A stretch of DNA of 64,000 bases from assembly GCA_017621885.1 (NCBI GenBank), contig JAGASD010000048.1, positions 71,013 through 135,012 on the forward strand, given 5' to 3'. The position numbers and the translations under genes were made by a program. The notes beneath the pieces were generated by a model. The model was not told where the DNA came from. It ran no database searches and saw only the letters and a program-made list of their open reading frames with translations. This DNA is from Clostridia bacterium. GTDB lineage: Bacteria > Bacillota > Clostridia > Oscillospirales > Acutalibacteraceae. Shown here piece after piece: positions 35,534 through 44,699 of the stretch; within the stretch, counting starts at the first letter, position 1, and the number at the start of each line of letters is the position of its first letter.

Positions 35534-36541
35534 TTAATGTATTTCTGAAAGTTTAACAGGTCTGCCCTCGTTAGCAGATTTTTCAGCAGCAAGAGCAATC
35601 TTTACTGACTGAAGACCTGCATGAATGCCAACAGGTGTTTCTTTGTCATTTATACAGCAGTCAACAAACTGTCTTACTTCTTCAGAGAATGAACCCATAT
35701 ATCTTTCAAGGAAGAAATAGAGGGGCTTTTCTCCTGTAACACCGTTAGCATCTGCAATAACAGCTGTTGAAAGGGTATCGTTTGCAGTTGCAACCATACC
35801 CTTTGAACCGAAAAGCTCAGCTCTCTGGTCGTAGCCGTACATAGCTTGACGTGAGTTATCAATAACTGCAAGGGCACCGTTTTCCATTTTCATTGAAATG
35901 ATTGCTGTATCAAAATCACCATATTCACGGATACCGGGATTGATAAGAGCAGCAGCGTATACGTAGAGCTCTTCAACATCGCTGTTTGTAAGGAAGCAAG
36001 CCATATCAAAATCGTGAATTGTCATATCAAGGAATATGCTTGCTGCACAGTAGCCGACAGGTGGTGCCTGAGGGTCACGGGAAGTGATTTTAAGAATTTG
36101 TGCTTCACCTATCTTGCCCTCATCATAAGCTTTTCTGACAGCGGCAAAGTTATGGTCAAAACGACGATTAAAGCCAACCTGGAATTTTACTTCGGGATGA
36201 GCCTTGAGAGCGTCTGCAATTTCAAGAATTTTGTCAACCGTGTTTGCAAGAGGCTTTTCGCAGAAAACGTGTTTACCTGCTTCGATTGCTTCGATTGAAA
36301 TTGGTGCGTGTGTGTCTGTTGAAGAGCAAACAAGAACGGCATCAATCGTATCGTCTTCAATAATCTTTTTGTAGTCTGTGTAGATTTTTTCAACACCAAA
36401 GCCTTCACAGAAAGCTTTGGTATCGTCGTTCATAAAGGGGTCTGCAATTGCTGTTACAACTGCATTTTTAACGTGATATGAAATTGATTCAAGATGAACC
36501 TTACCAATACGTCCTGCGCCGATGATACCAATATTAAGCAT
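35534..36541 (-). CDS. iolG: Inositol 2-dehydrogenase
   Basis: IolG oxidises myo-inositol to scyllo-inosose (2-inosose) with NAD+, the entry step of the pathway. A Gfo/Idh/MocA fold of 335 residues: NAD motif GAGRIGKVH (8-16), the catalytic lysine K96 in CEKPLAN, and D172 and H176 in LDMTIHDFDM, the same positions as in Bacillus IolG. The ATG follows AAAGGAC. It is the penultimate canonical iol gene of the operon, 29 nt after iolA. Confidence 0.93.
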   Translation of the reverse strand: MLNIGIIGAGRIGKVHLESISYHVKNAVVTAIADPFMNDDTKAFCEGFGVEKIYTDYKKIIEDDTIDAVLVCSSTDTHAPISIEAIEAGKHVFCEKPLANTVDKILEIADALKAHPEVKFQVGFNRRFDHNFAAVRKAYDEGKIGEAQILKITSRDPQAPPVGYCAASIFLDMTIHDFDMACFLTNSDVEELYVYAAALINPGIREYGDFDTAIISMKMENGALAVIDNSRQAMYGYDQRAELFGSKGMVATANDTLSTAVIADANGVTGEKPLYFFLERYMGSFSEEVRQFVDCCINDKETPVGIHAGLQSVKIALAAEKSANEGRPVKLSEIH

Positions 36542-36570
36542 AGTTATTATGTCCTTTCTTTATCTATTTA

Positions 36571-38082
36571 TCAGATGGTGCCGTCCCATGTGGAAACTTC
36601 TGTTTTCTTCATCTCTTCTTCATCAAACCAACGTGTGGTTACGCATTTGCTTTCAGTGAAGAATCTGTAGGCATCTTTGCCTAAACAGTGAAGGTCGCCG
36701 AAGAACGAATCTTTGTGACCTGAGAAGGGGAAGAAGCCGATGGGCACGGGAATGCCAACGTTAACACCAACCATACCGCCGTGTGTATGGCGCGTGAACT
36801 CACGTGCATAGTGACCGTTCTGTGTGAAGATAACAGAACCGTTTGCGTAGGGGTTAGCGTTCATTACGGCAAGTCCCTCGTGGAAGTCCTTAACTCTCTT
36901 AACGCAAAGCACAGGACCGAAAACCTCATCTCTGCCTATAGTCATATCTGCAGTAACATTATCAAAAATTGTGGGGCCTACAAAGTAACCGTTTTTGATT
37001 TCATCGGGAAGCTCGGGATTTCTTCCGTCAAGTACAAGAGTTGCACCTTCTCTAATGCCTTTTTCTATATCTGCAACAACCTCGTCGTAATGCTTTTTAT
37101 ATGTAAGCGGTCCAAGCTTTGAACTCTTGTCAACCGATTTACCGACTGTAACCTTCATTGCCTGCTTTTTAAGTTCAGCAACAAATTCATCAGCAATTGA
37201 TTCCTGAACAACACAGCAGGAGAGTGCCATACAACGCTGACCCGCACAACCGTAAGCAGAGTTAATAACACCCGCAACAGTTCTTTCAATGGGAGCATCC
37301 TCAAGAATAAGCGCATGATTCTTAGCCTGACAAAGTGCCTGAACACGCTTGCCTGCCTTTGCAGCTCTTTCATAAATGAGCTTACCGACCGGTGTTGAAC
37401 CAACAAATGTAATACCCTTAATATCGGGGTGGTCAAGTATGGTATTTATTTCATTTCTTGAGCAGGTAACAACGTTAACAACACCGTCGGGTAAACCCGC
37501 TTCTTTATATAACTCTGCAATTCTTAGAGCTGTTCTGGGAGTAAGGGAAGCCGCTTTAAGCACGATAGTATTACCGCAGGCAACACAAACGGGAACCATC
37601 CAGCCAAAGGGAATCATAGCCGGGAAGTTAACCGGAACAATACCTGCAAAAACACCCATTGATTCTCTGTAAAGAACTGTGTCATAGCCCTTTGAGGCAT
37701 CCATAAGGCTTTCGCCCATCATAAGTGAAGTTGACTGAATAGCAAGCTCGGTGCCTTCTTTTGCTTTAAGAACATCACCTTCAGCTTCAGCCCATACCTT
37801 ACCGTTTTCTTCGGCAACAAGTGTTGTGAGCTCTTCCATATGCTCAATAAGAAGGTTTCTTACGTTATAGAGAATTTGTGTACGCTTGATTACGGGGGTT
37901 GCACTCCAAGAAGGGTAGGCAGCCTTTGCCGCTTCAATAGCGTCAAGAACTTCTTCGTTTGTACAGCAGGGAGCGTAGCCTGTTACCTCGCCCGTGCTGG
38001 GATTGTGAAGGTCGTACCACACGTCTGTTTTTGACTCAAGATACTGACCGTTGCAAAAATATTTTAATTTTTCAACTGACAT
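36571..38082 (-). CDS. iolA: CoA-acylating methylmalonate/malonate semialdehyde dehydrogenase
   Basis: IolA converts malonate semialdehyde to acetyl-CoA and CO2 (and methylmalonate semialdehyde to propionyl-CoA) with NAD+ and CoA, ending inositol breakdown. The 503-residue aldehyde dehydrogenase has the catalytic C284 in GCAGQRCMA, the NFPAMIPFGWMVP segment at 152-164, which fits the MMSDH subgroup, and the FTRHTHGGMVGVN region near 430. The oxyanion asparagine is at N152. The ATG follows GGAAAGGTG. It lies between iolE and iolG. Confidence 0.93.
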   Translation of the reverse strand: MSVEKLKYFCNGQYLESKTDVWYDLHNPSTGEVTGYAPCCTNEEVLDAIEAAKAAYPSWSATPVIKRTQILYNVRNLLIEHMEELTTLVAEENGKVWAEAEGDVLKAKEGTELAIQSTSLMMGESLMDASKGYDTVLYRESMGVFAGIVPVNFPAMIPFGWMVPVCVACGNTIVLKAASLTPRTALRIAELYKEAGLPDGVVNVVTCSRNEINTILDHPDIKGITFVGSTPVGKLIYERAAKAGKRVQALCQAKNHALILEDAPIERTVAGVINSAYGCAGQRCMALSCCVVQESIADEFVAELKKQAMKVTVGKSVDKSSKLGPLTYKKHYDEVVADIEKGIREGATLVLDGRNPELPDEIKNGYFVGPTIFDNVTADMTIGRDEVFGPVLCVKRVKDFHEGLAVMNANPYANGSVIFTQNGHYAREFTRHTHGGMVGVNVGIPVPIGFFPFSGHKDSFFGDLHCLGKDAYRFFTESKCVTTRWFDEEEMKKTEVSTWDGTI

Positions 38083-38102
38083 TTTTAAAACACCTTTCCG
38101 TA

Positions 38103-38996
38103 TTATAAGCCTGCTTTTTCTGAAATGTATTTTCTTGCTTTAACTGCATATTCAAAGGGATTTGCAATTGCGGGATCCTGTTCGGCCTCAACAAGTACAT
38201 AGCCTTCGTAATTATTTTCCGAAAGAACTTCAAAAATAGGCGCAAAGTCAATTACACCGTCACCGGGAACCGTGAACGTACCTTTTCTTACACCTTGAAG
38301 GAAGCTTTCTTTGTTTGCCTTAACGTCAGCAATAACGTCGGGGCGGATGTCTTTAAGATGAACGTGTTTAATACGGTTAATGTATTTTTTAAGAACGCTC
38401 ATATAATCTTCACCGCAATATGCAAGGTGACCTGAATCGAAAAGAAGATTAAAAAGCTCCGGGTCTGTGTTTTCCATAAGTCTGTCTATTTCAGCTTCTG
38501 TCTGTACAACTGTACCCATATGGTGGTGGAAGGTGAGGGTAATACCCATATCCTTTGCAACCTTACCAAGCTTGTTAAGACCTGTGCAGAGCATATCCCA
38601 CTCTTCATCGTTCATAACGTACTTGTCATCAAAGATTGAAAGATCTGTTCCCTGAATAGAGTGCCCCTGCTCAGAAACACCAACAACCTTAGCACCCATT
38701 TCTTTAAGGAATGTAATGTGTTCAATAAAGTCTTTTTCTGTTTCCTCGTAAGGCTTAGTTGTAAGAAATGTTGAGAACCAAGCATTACAAATCTGCATTC
38801 CGCGTAAATCGAGCGCTTTTTTTAGAACTTTTGTGTCCTTAGGATACTTGTTACCAACTTCGCATCCCGTAAATCCTGCAAGAGCCATTTCGGAAATGCA
38901 TTGTTCAAATGTGTTTTCTGCACCAAGGTCGGGCATATCATCATTTGTCCATGCGATAGGTGCAATGCCGAGTTTTACTTTGTTTTTATCAAGCAT
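38103..38996 (-). CDS. iolE: Inosose dehydratase (2-keto-myo-inositol dehydratase)
   Basis: IolE dehydrates 2-keto-myo-inositol to 3D-(3,5/4)-trihydroxycyclohexane-1,2-dione, the second step. The 297-residue TIM barrel starts [20 protein letters not shown], diagnostic of IolE, with GCEVGNKYP near 42-50, FHHHMGTVV near 155-163 (metal/active site), [10 protein letters not shown] near 185-194 and HVHLKDIR near 213-220. The first base of its ATG is the last of the iolD TGA in the TGATG overlap, so the two are translationally coupled. Confidence 0.94.
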   Translation of the reverse strand: MLDKNKVKLGIAPIAWTNDDMPDLGAENTFEQCISEMALAGFTGCEVGNKYPKDTKVLKKALDLRGMQICNAWFSTFLTTKPYEETEKDFIEHITFLKEMGAKVVGVSEQGHSIQGTDLSIFDDKYVMNDEEWDMLCTGLNKLGKVAKDMGITLTFHHHMGTVVQTEAEIDRLMENTDPELFNLLFDSGHLAYCGEDYMSVLKKYINRIKHVHLKDIRPDVIADVKANKESFLQGVRKGTFTVPGDGVIDFAPIFEVLSENNYEGYVLVEAEQDPAIANPFEYAVKARKYISEKAGL

Positions 38997-40909
38997 CAGA
39001 ATTTCCTCGCTTTTCTAAGATTTTCTTCTTTATTTTCAAAAGCAGTGTTTACCGCTTCTTTTGATGATGTTGAAGCAATGCCGACATGCCACCAAGCACC
39101 GTAACCGTCAGTCATTGATTTGGGGAGAACTTTAATATCAATAAGTGTTGATACAGTTTGCTTTTTGCTGTCCTCAAGAGCAAATGCAAGCTCGTCAAGA
39201 GTTGTTGCGGTGTAAGTTTTAACACCGTAACCCGATGCACACTTGGCAAAATCTATTGTGAAAATTTCACCGAGAAGGTCACCGTTTTCATCACGCTTTC
39301 TGAACTCTGTAGCAAGGTTGCCGATGCCGTTTGACATCTGAAGATTGTTGATACAACCAAAACCTGAGTTGTCAAAGAGAAGAACATTAATTTTCTTGTT
39401 TTCCTGAATAGCTGTAACCAATTCGCTGTGAAGCATAAGATAACTGCCGTCACCGCAGAAAGCATAAACCTCTTTTTCAGGCTCAGCAAGCTTTGAGCCG
39501 AGAGCACCTGCAATTTCGTAGCCCATACAGGAATAACCGTATTCCATATTGTAAGAATAAAGAGAATCTGTTGTCCACATTCTTTGCATACAGCCGGGGA
39601 GAGAGCCTGCGGCTGCAACTGCAATTGCGTCATCGTCAATTTTTTCTCTGATGAGAGCAAGGGCTGCAGTCTGTGTGATTTTACCGCCGGTTTTCTCAAC
39701 AAACTCGGGAATTGTTTTTTCATATCTCGCTTTGATAATAGGTTCAAAATCATCTGAGTATGTATAAGAAGAAAGCTTTTCCATTTCTTCTGACCATGCT
39801 TTTTTTGCATCAGCAATTTCTGTTGTGTATTCGGTGCTGTAATCACCGATTGCTTTATCAAGTGCTTCAATACCCAGCTTTGCATCGCAAACAGCCTTAA
39901 CAGCACCTAATTTGTATGCATCAAATCTGTCTGTGTTGATTGTAACGAAGCTTGCATCGTCTTTGAAAAGTGATTTTGAAGCAGTTGTGAAATCAGAGAA
40001 ACGTGTACCGATACCGATAACAACGTCAGCAGCCTTTGCAATAAGATTTGCAGAAAGGTTACCTGTAACACCAACACCGCCAAGATTAAGCTTGTGCGAA
40101 GAAAGAACAGCGGATTTACCGTTCTGTGTTTCTGCAAAAGGAATATTGTGCTTTTCGCAGAATTTTTGTAAAGTGTCACCGCACTCAGAATATCTTACAC
40201 CGCCACCTGCAATAATCAGAGGCTTTTTTGCTAGTTTGAGGATTTCAGCAATTTCGGCAATCTCATCTTCGGCAGGGGCAATTCTTGTGATTTTATGAAC
40301 TCTTTTCTTAAAGAATTCATCGGGATAATCGTAGCTTTCACCCTCAACGTCCTGGCAAAGAGAAACGCAAACTGCACCTGTGTTAGCTGTGTCGGTAAGT
40401 ACACGCATTGCGTTTATCATAGCTGACATAAGTTGTTCGGGGCGCATAACTCTGTCCCAATATCTGCAAACCGGTTTGTAAGCGTCGTTTGTTGTAACAG
40501 CTAAAGAATAGGGCTGTTCAAACTGCTGTAGAACAGGGTCGGGCTGACGACAGGCGAATGTATCAGCAGGGAAGAGCAAAAGGGGAACGTTGTTAACCGT
40601 TGCTGTTGCAGCCGCGGTAATCATATTTGCAGCACCGGGACCGATTGAAGAAGAGCAAGCAATAATTTTTCTGCGGTTATGCTGCTTTGCAAAGCTTGCG
40701 GCAACGTGTGCCATACCTTGTTCGTTTTTGCCTTGATAAACCTTTAAAGCGCCTTTGTTCTCGTCAAGTGCCTGACCGAGACCGCAAACAATACCGTGAC
40801 CGAAAACAGTAAAAATACCGTCAACGAATTTGCTTTCTTTGCCGTCAAATGATACATATTGGTTGTCAAGGAACTTAACAAGAGCCTGACCCATTGTCAT
40901 AATTGCCAT
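38996..40909 (-). CDS. iolD: 3D-(3,5/4)-trihydroxycyclohexane-1,2-dione hydrolase
   Basis: IolD opens the cyclohexanedione ring to 5-deoxy-glucuronate. A 637-residue thiamine-diphosphate enzyme: N-terminal Pyr domain with the catalytic glutamate in [11 protein letters not shown] (about 58-68), central domain, and C-terminal PP domain with the ThDP/Mg motif [12 protein letters not shown]...N near 490-520. The family-specific end GYGAWWHVG is near 607-615. The ATG follows TTAGGAGTG. It overlaps iolE by one base. Confidence 0.95.
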   Translation of the reverse strand: MAIMTMGQALVKFLDNQYVSFDGKESKFVDGIFTVFGHGIVCGLGQALDENKGALKVYQGKNEQGMAHVAASFAKQHNRRKIIACSSSIGPGAANMITAAATATVNNVPLLLFPADTFACRQPDPVLQQFEQPYSLAVTTNDAYKPVCRYWDRVMRPEQLMSAMINAMRVLTDTANTGAVCVSLCQDVEGESYDYPDEFFKKRVHKITRIAPAEDEIAEIAEILKLAKKPLIIAGGGVRYSECGDTLQKFCEKHNIPFAETQNGKSAVLSSHKLNLGGVGVTGNLSANLIAKAADVVIGIGTRFSDFTTASKSLFKDDASFVTINTDRFDAYKLGAVKAVCDAKLGIEALDKAIGDYSTEYTTEIADAKKAWSEEMEKLSSYTYSDDFEPIIKARYEKTIPEFVEKTGGKITQTAALALIREKIDDDAIAVAAAGSLPGCMQRMWTTDSLYSYNMEYGYSCMGYEIAGALGSKLAEPEKEVYAFCGDGSYLMLHSELVTAIQENKKINVLLFDNSGFGCINNLQMSNGIGNLATEFRKRDENGDLLGEIFTIDFAKCASGYGVKTYTATTLDELAFALEDSKKQTVSTLIDIKVLPKSMTDGYGAWWHVGIASTSSKEAVNTAFENKEENLRKARKF

Positions 40910-40932
40910 TTATATCACTCCTAAGAAATAGA

Positions 40933-41700
40933 TTATTTAGTAAGCCATTGATGCTCGTCTGAAACAAAACGTGTTGTTTTATACCAGGGATCATCGGGTA
41001 AGTGACGAATCATCCAGATATAACACATTTCATAACCCGGGGCAACAACCTGCTGATGGTCGTTACCGTCGGTAATAAATACAGCGCTGCCCTGAACGCT
41101 TTTGTATACATTATCGCCAACAAATGCGGCACCGAAGCCCTGGGGCTTGTCGAACTGATAGTAGTAAACCTCAGGCTGAGGGTGATGATGCGGCGGATAA
41201 CTTGACCATCTGCCGGGTTGATTATAAACTTCACCAAGAACCATATTTGAGTAGGGGGCGTTGTCGGGATCAAACACGGTTGATACAATTCTGTAACCCG
41301 TACCTTCCCATTGATCTTTGCCGAAGTGCTGGTAAAGAATCATATCGGGTGTATAAAAAACGGGAGTAAAAATAATATCGTTATCCGTTTGCTGGATGAG
41401 AATACGGGATTCTTTGTTTGCTTTAATTGAAACCTCGGTTTCTTTGGGCACGTGTAAGCAATACGAAGCCTTTACAAAAGGATTTTCTCTTGCCATATTT
41501 CTTGTTTCGCCGTTCCAGGAAATTTCAACGTCACCGTAAAGAATGAGGAAGGCAGTTTCACAATCATTATCAAAAAGGCTGAAGTTTTCATCAGCTTTAA
41601 AATCCTTGACCCTGATATTCATCATCATTTCAGAGTGCTTACCGTTCATTTCGCAAAGAATCTGCTCATTGTTTTCATTAAATGAAAGTTTTTCGAACAT
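40933..41700 (-). CDS. iolB: 5-deoxy-glucuronate isomerase
   Basis: IolB isomerises 5-deoxy-glucuronate to 2-deoxy-5-ke-to-gluconate. It is a bicupin of 255 residues; the C-terminal cupin carries the metal motif SSYPPHHHPQPEVYYY near residues 167-182 and ends with GYEMCYIWMIRHLPDDPW, typical of the family. The ATG at 41700 is preferred to a GTG three codons upstream because of the AGGAAAGG spacing. It sits between iolD and a DUF218 gene. Confidence 0.92.
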   Translation of the reverse strand: MFEKLSFNENNEQILCEMNGKHSEMMMNIRVKDFKADENFSLFDNDCETAFLILYGDVEISWNGETRNMARENPFVKASYCLHVPKETEVSIKANKESRILIQQTDNDIIFTPVFYTPDMILYQHFGKDQWEGTGYRIVSTVFDPDNAPYSNMVLGEVYNQPGRWSSYPPHHHPQPEVYYYQFDKPQGFGAAFVGDNVYKSVQGSAVFITDGNDHQQVVAPGYEMCYIWMIRHLPDDPWYKTTRFVSDEHQWLTK

Positions 41701-41716
41701 TATATTCACACCTTTC

Positions 41717-42433
41717 CTAAGATTGAACTGTGTTTTCGTCGTTAGTAAGATTACCGCTGGCGCTTATGGGAATGACTTCACCGAGATAAGTAGGCTCTGG
41801 TTGAGCAATGCACCATACTATATCCTTGCATCTTGCAAGTGCTTCACGGAAATTGTTATATAAACGCATATCCAAAGAAAAGTTGTATTGCCCGTCTGCC
41901 GCAACACCGTATGCATCAAGACCTAATTTGCGAGCATCGTATATCGCTCTGTAAAGATGATACTTTTGAGTAACAATTATGAGTGATTCAACTTCAAAAA
42001 CATCACGGGCTCTGTACATTGATTCATAAGTTGAGAAGCCTGCGTGGTCCATAAAAACCTCGTGTGAGAGAGCACCGCTTTCCATTGCGAAGCTTTTCAT
42101 AACGTTGACTTCATCGTATTCCGTTCTGCCGTGGTCACCGCTCATTAAAAGACGGTTGGTTGCAGGGGAGTTGTAAACCTCAATACCTCTGTTGAGACGT
42201 TCCTCCAGCATATGTGACGGAGAGTCATCCCATACACCTGCACCGAGTACCATAACACAGTCAACGTCTTGTTCTGCAAACTCATCAGGTGTGAGAATAT
42301 AACGGGAAGAAAAAGAAACAACATAGATGTTCATTATTAACGGAACAAGTGCTGCAATTAAAATGAAAATAAGAAAAAATGAAATCGATTTTTTCAGTGC
42401 ATTCTTTTTCCTGACAGCGTTGCTTTTTTTCAT
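41717..42433 (-). CDS. SanA/YdcF-type DUF218 membrane protein
   Basis: 238 residues with a basic N-terminus and one transmembrane helix (about 15-38), then a DUF218 domain: DCVMVLGAGVW near 58-68, SPATNRLLMSGDHGRTEYDEVNVM near 88-110, YESMYRARDVF near 132-142 and VTQKYHLYRAIYDA near 150-163. DUF218 proteins (SanA, ElyC, YdcF) influence envelope integrity or lipid-carrier use; the biochemical activity is not established. It is inserted between iolC and iolB, with 4 nt to iolC, in an otherwise metabolic operon. The ATG follows GAGGGTGAG. Confidence 0.85.
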   Translation of the reverse strand: MKKSNAVRKKNALKKSISFFLIFILIAALVPLIMNIYVVSFSSRYILTPDEFAEQDVDCVMVLGAGVWDDSPSHMLEERLNRGIEVYNSPATNRLLMSGDHGRTEYDEVNVMKSFAMESGALSHEVFMDHAGFSTYESMYRARDVFEVESLIIVTQKYHLYRAIYDARKLGLDAYGVAADGQYNFSLDMRLYNNFREALARCKDIVWCIAQPEPTYLGEVIPISASGNLTNDENTVQS

Positions 42434-42437
42434 AAAC

Positions 42438-43454
42438 TCACCCTCTTGCAATCATTACACCGTATTCTTCTTTTTCTTTTTTGATAAACTCTTTAACAGC
42501 ATCAACGGAAGGCATATCCTGCGAACAGGCATGGCTTGCAACAAGCATAGCCGCTGAAGCCGAACCGAATTCAAGAGCATCCATAATATCCCAGCCTTCA
42601 AAAATGCCGTAGAGGAAAGCGGAGGCGTAACCGTCACCGCCGCCGAAGGACTTGAGAAGCTTTACGGGGAAGGGCTTGATTTTGTAAGCTTGACCGTCAT
42701 TGGTGTAAGCGGTTGAACCTTCTTTACCGTGCTTAACAATAACGATTTTGGCTCCCTGAGAATGCCAGTGTTTTGCAGATGTTTCATCTGTGCCGTCAAG
42801 ACCGATAAGCTTTTCTGTAAGGTCAAATTCCTCTCTTGAACCGAGGATAATATCAGCTTTTGACGCAACTGTTGAATAGTAAATTGCAATTTCATCAGCG
42901 TTTTTCCAGTTGTATGCACGGTAATCTATATCGAAAATAACGGGAATATTATTCTTTTTAGCAATCATAGTTGCTTTTAATGCCGCTTCTCTTGAAGGAC
43001 TTTCACAAAGAGCTGTGCCTGAAATAAGTATAGCTTTGGCTTTGTTTATGTAATCCTCGTCAATATCTTCAACGGATAACTTAAGGTCAGCCGCCTCGTT
43101 TCTGTACATAAGAATTGAACTTTCTGTTTCAGAACGGATTTCCGTAAAAGTAAGACCTATTTTCTCTCCGTTTTTACAACGGGTAATGTGAGAACAGTCG
43201 ATACCCTCGTTTTTAAAGAAGTTTTCAACGAATGTACCTAATTCGTCATCAGAAACTCTCGCAAAGAAGCCGCATTTCTTGCCGAGCCTTGAAAGACCTA
43301 CGGCAATGTTGGCAGGTGAGCCGCCCAGGTATCTTTTAAAGGTTGTACTTTCCGAAAGGGGGCAGTAATAGTCGACGGGATTGAAGTCGACTGCCACACG
43401 ACCTAAAAGTATTAAGTCAAATTCTTTGTTGTTGTCAAATTCAATGTATTTCAT
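42438..43454 (-). CDS. iolC: 5-dehydro-2-deoxygluconokinase
   Basis: IolC phosphorylates 2-deoxy-5-keto-gluconate with ATP. PfkB/ribokinase fold, 338 residues: FDLILLGRVAVDFNP near 12-26, the substrate-site GGSPANIAVGLSRLGKK near 45-61, and the anion-hole/catalytic motif GGGDGYASAFLYG near 278-290. The start and the VDFNP sequence are diagnostic of IolC within the family. The ATG follows TAGGAGAAA. The aldolase gene upstream supplies the next pathway step. Confidence 0.93.
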   Translation of the reverse strand: MKYIEFDNNKEFDLILLGRVAVDFNPVDYYCPLSESTTFKRYLGGSPANIAVGLSRLGKKCGFFARVSDDELGTFVENFFKNEGIDCSHITRCKNGEKIGLTFTEIRSETESSILMYRNEAADLKLSVEDIDEDYINKAKAILISGTALCESPSREAALKATMIAKKNNIPVIFDIDYRAYNWKNADEIAIYYSTVASKADIILGSREEFDLTEKLIGLDGTDETSAKHWHSQGAKIVIVKHGKEGSTAYTNDGQAYKIKPFPVKLLKSFGGGDGYASAFLYGIFEGWDIMDALEFGSASAAMLVASHACSQDMPSVDAVKEFIKKEKEEYGVMIARG

Positions 43455-43472
43455 AATAGTTTTCTCCTATTC

Positions 43473-44309
43473 TTAGTTTTTCATATTGAAAATTTTTATA
43501 TGTTTTTCAACATTTTCACAAACTGCCTCAGCCATTGCGGCGGATAGCTTGAAGTAATTTGCACCTTCGAGAGCGGTTGCGGATTTAGAAGCGTTTGTTA
43601 CGGCATCAAAGCTTGCGGTAGCAACATTAATTTTTCTTACACCGTTTGTTATACAATCTCTGAACGTTTCGGGCGCAATACCTGTTCCGCCGTGCAGAAC
43701 AAGAGGTGTATCGCAAACGGCATCAATCTGTTTAAGAATATCAAGCCTTAATTCAGGCTGAGCTTTATAATGTCCGTGCGCATTACCTATAGCAACGGCA
43801 AGGGCGTCGATTCCTGTTTTTTCACAAAACTCTTTTGCTGATTGCGGGTCAGTGCATTGTACTTTATGAGCTTTACCGTTGCCTTCGTTTCCACCCACAA
43901 CACCGAGTTCTGCTTCAACAGAAGCACCGTATTCTTTCGCTTTTTCTACCACTTTTCGTGTAAGCTTTATATTATCCTCAAAGCTCAGTAACGAGCCGTC
44001 AAGCATAACTGAAGAAAAACCGATATCAAGTGCCTTTTCAACAGTTTCATAATTGAGCCCGTGGTCAAGGTGAACACAGATATCTGTGGAACTGTTTTGT
44101 GCAGCAGCAACCATCATCGGGCCGATAATTTCAAGGGGTGAGGTAGGTAAACGAACTTCCGCAATCTGAATAATTATCGGTGTGTCGGTTTTTTCAGCAG
44201 CCTTAACTGCACCTAAAATCATTTCCATGTTTCCAACGGAAAATGCACCCACAGCCGTTTTGTTGCTTTCAGCATTTGAGATAAGCTTTTTTAACGTAAC
44301 CAATGGCAT
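43473..44309 (-). CDS. iolJ: Class II aldolase, probably 6-phospho-5-dehydro-2-deoxy-gluconate aldolase
   Basis: A 278-residue class II (zinc) fructose-bisphosphate aldolase-fold enzyme: AFSVGNMEMI near 23-32, zinc motif HLDHG near 80-84, ELGVVGG near 130-136, GNAHGHYK near 174-181 and VLHGGTGI near 205-212. In this operon it most likely cleaves the IolC product to dihydroxyacetone phosphate and malonate semialdehyde (IolJ), although sequence alone cannot exclude an FbaA or tagatose role. The frame is open 26 codons further upstream, but the ATG at 44309 follows GAAGGGTG. It is the first gene of the inositol operon. Confidence 0.82.
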   Translation of the reverse strand: MPLVTLKKLISNAESNKTAVGAFSVGNMEMILGAVKAAEKTDTPIIIQIAEVRLPTSPLEIIGPMMVAAAQNSSTDICVHLDHGLNYETVEKALDIGFSSVMLDGSLLSFEDNIKLTRKVVEKAKEYGASVEAELGVVGGNEGNGKAHKVQCTDPQSAKEFCEKTGIDALAVAIGNAHGHYKAQPELRLDILKQIDAVCDTPLVLHGGTGIAPETFRDCITNGVRKINVATASFDAVTNASKSATALEGANYFKLSAAMAEAVCENVEKHIKIFNMKN

Positions 44310-44358
44310 AAAAACACCCTTCATCGACGAATAATACATAGTAATCAATATATATTTA

Positions 44359-44387
44359 ATAATACAATATAAAAAAATATAAATCAA
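44359..44387 (-). promoter_or_regulatory. Promoter of the inositol operon
   Basis: Minus strand TTGATT (44382-44387), 17-nt spacer, TATTAT (44359-44364), about 50 nt before the iolJ start. Confidence 0.65.
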
Positions 44388-44461
44388 TGTTTTACACGGC
44401 TTTTGTCTTTTCTGATTATGAAAAAATCAATGCTCTAAATTATGAAAAATATACAAAAATA

Positions 44462-44503
44462 AAATAACGAGAGCCGTCTTTTGAAAAACGGCTCTCGTTA
44501 TTT
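44462..44503. repeat. Perfect 16-bp inverted repeat between divergent promoters
   Basis: AAATAACGAGAGCCGT (44462-44477) and ACGGCTCTCGTTATTT (44488-44503) pair without mismatch around a 10-nt loop. It lies about 75 nt upstream of the inositol-operon -35 box and about 135 nt from the plus-strand promoter. On the minus strand it is followed by a T-rich tract, so it could be a terminator of an unseen minus-strand RNA; otherwise it is an operator or structured site. The rest of 44310-44699 shows no gene. Confidence 0.75.
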
Positions 44504-44636
44504 GCGTAAAGTTATTGGCGTATTAACTTTAATGTTATGTTATCACTCTTTGACAAGAAAATCAAGTGAAAAGTGCTTGTTATATTGCACAAATATTATC
44601 TGTTAAAATTATGCAAATATACCTATCCGCCTTTGA

Positions 44637-44665
44637 TTGCTTTTTATAGCTGTATATGTTAAAAT
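44637..44665 (+). promoter_or_regulatory. Putative promoter of the yhhN operon
   Basis: TTGCTT (44637-44642), 17-nt spacer, TAAAAT (44660-44665), 35 nt before the GTG start. The 11-mer TGTTAAAATTA covering the -10 box also occurs at 44601-44611. Confidence 0.5.
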
Positions 44666-44699
44666 TAAACAAAAGTCATAGGGTGTGAGGTGTTATAAG

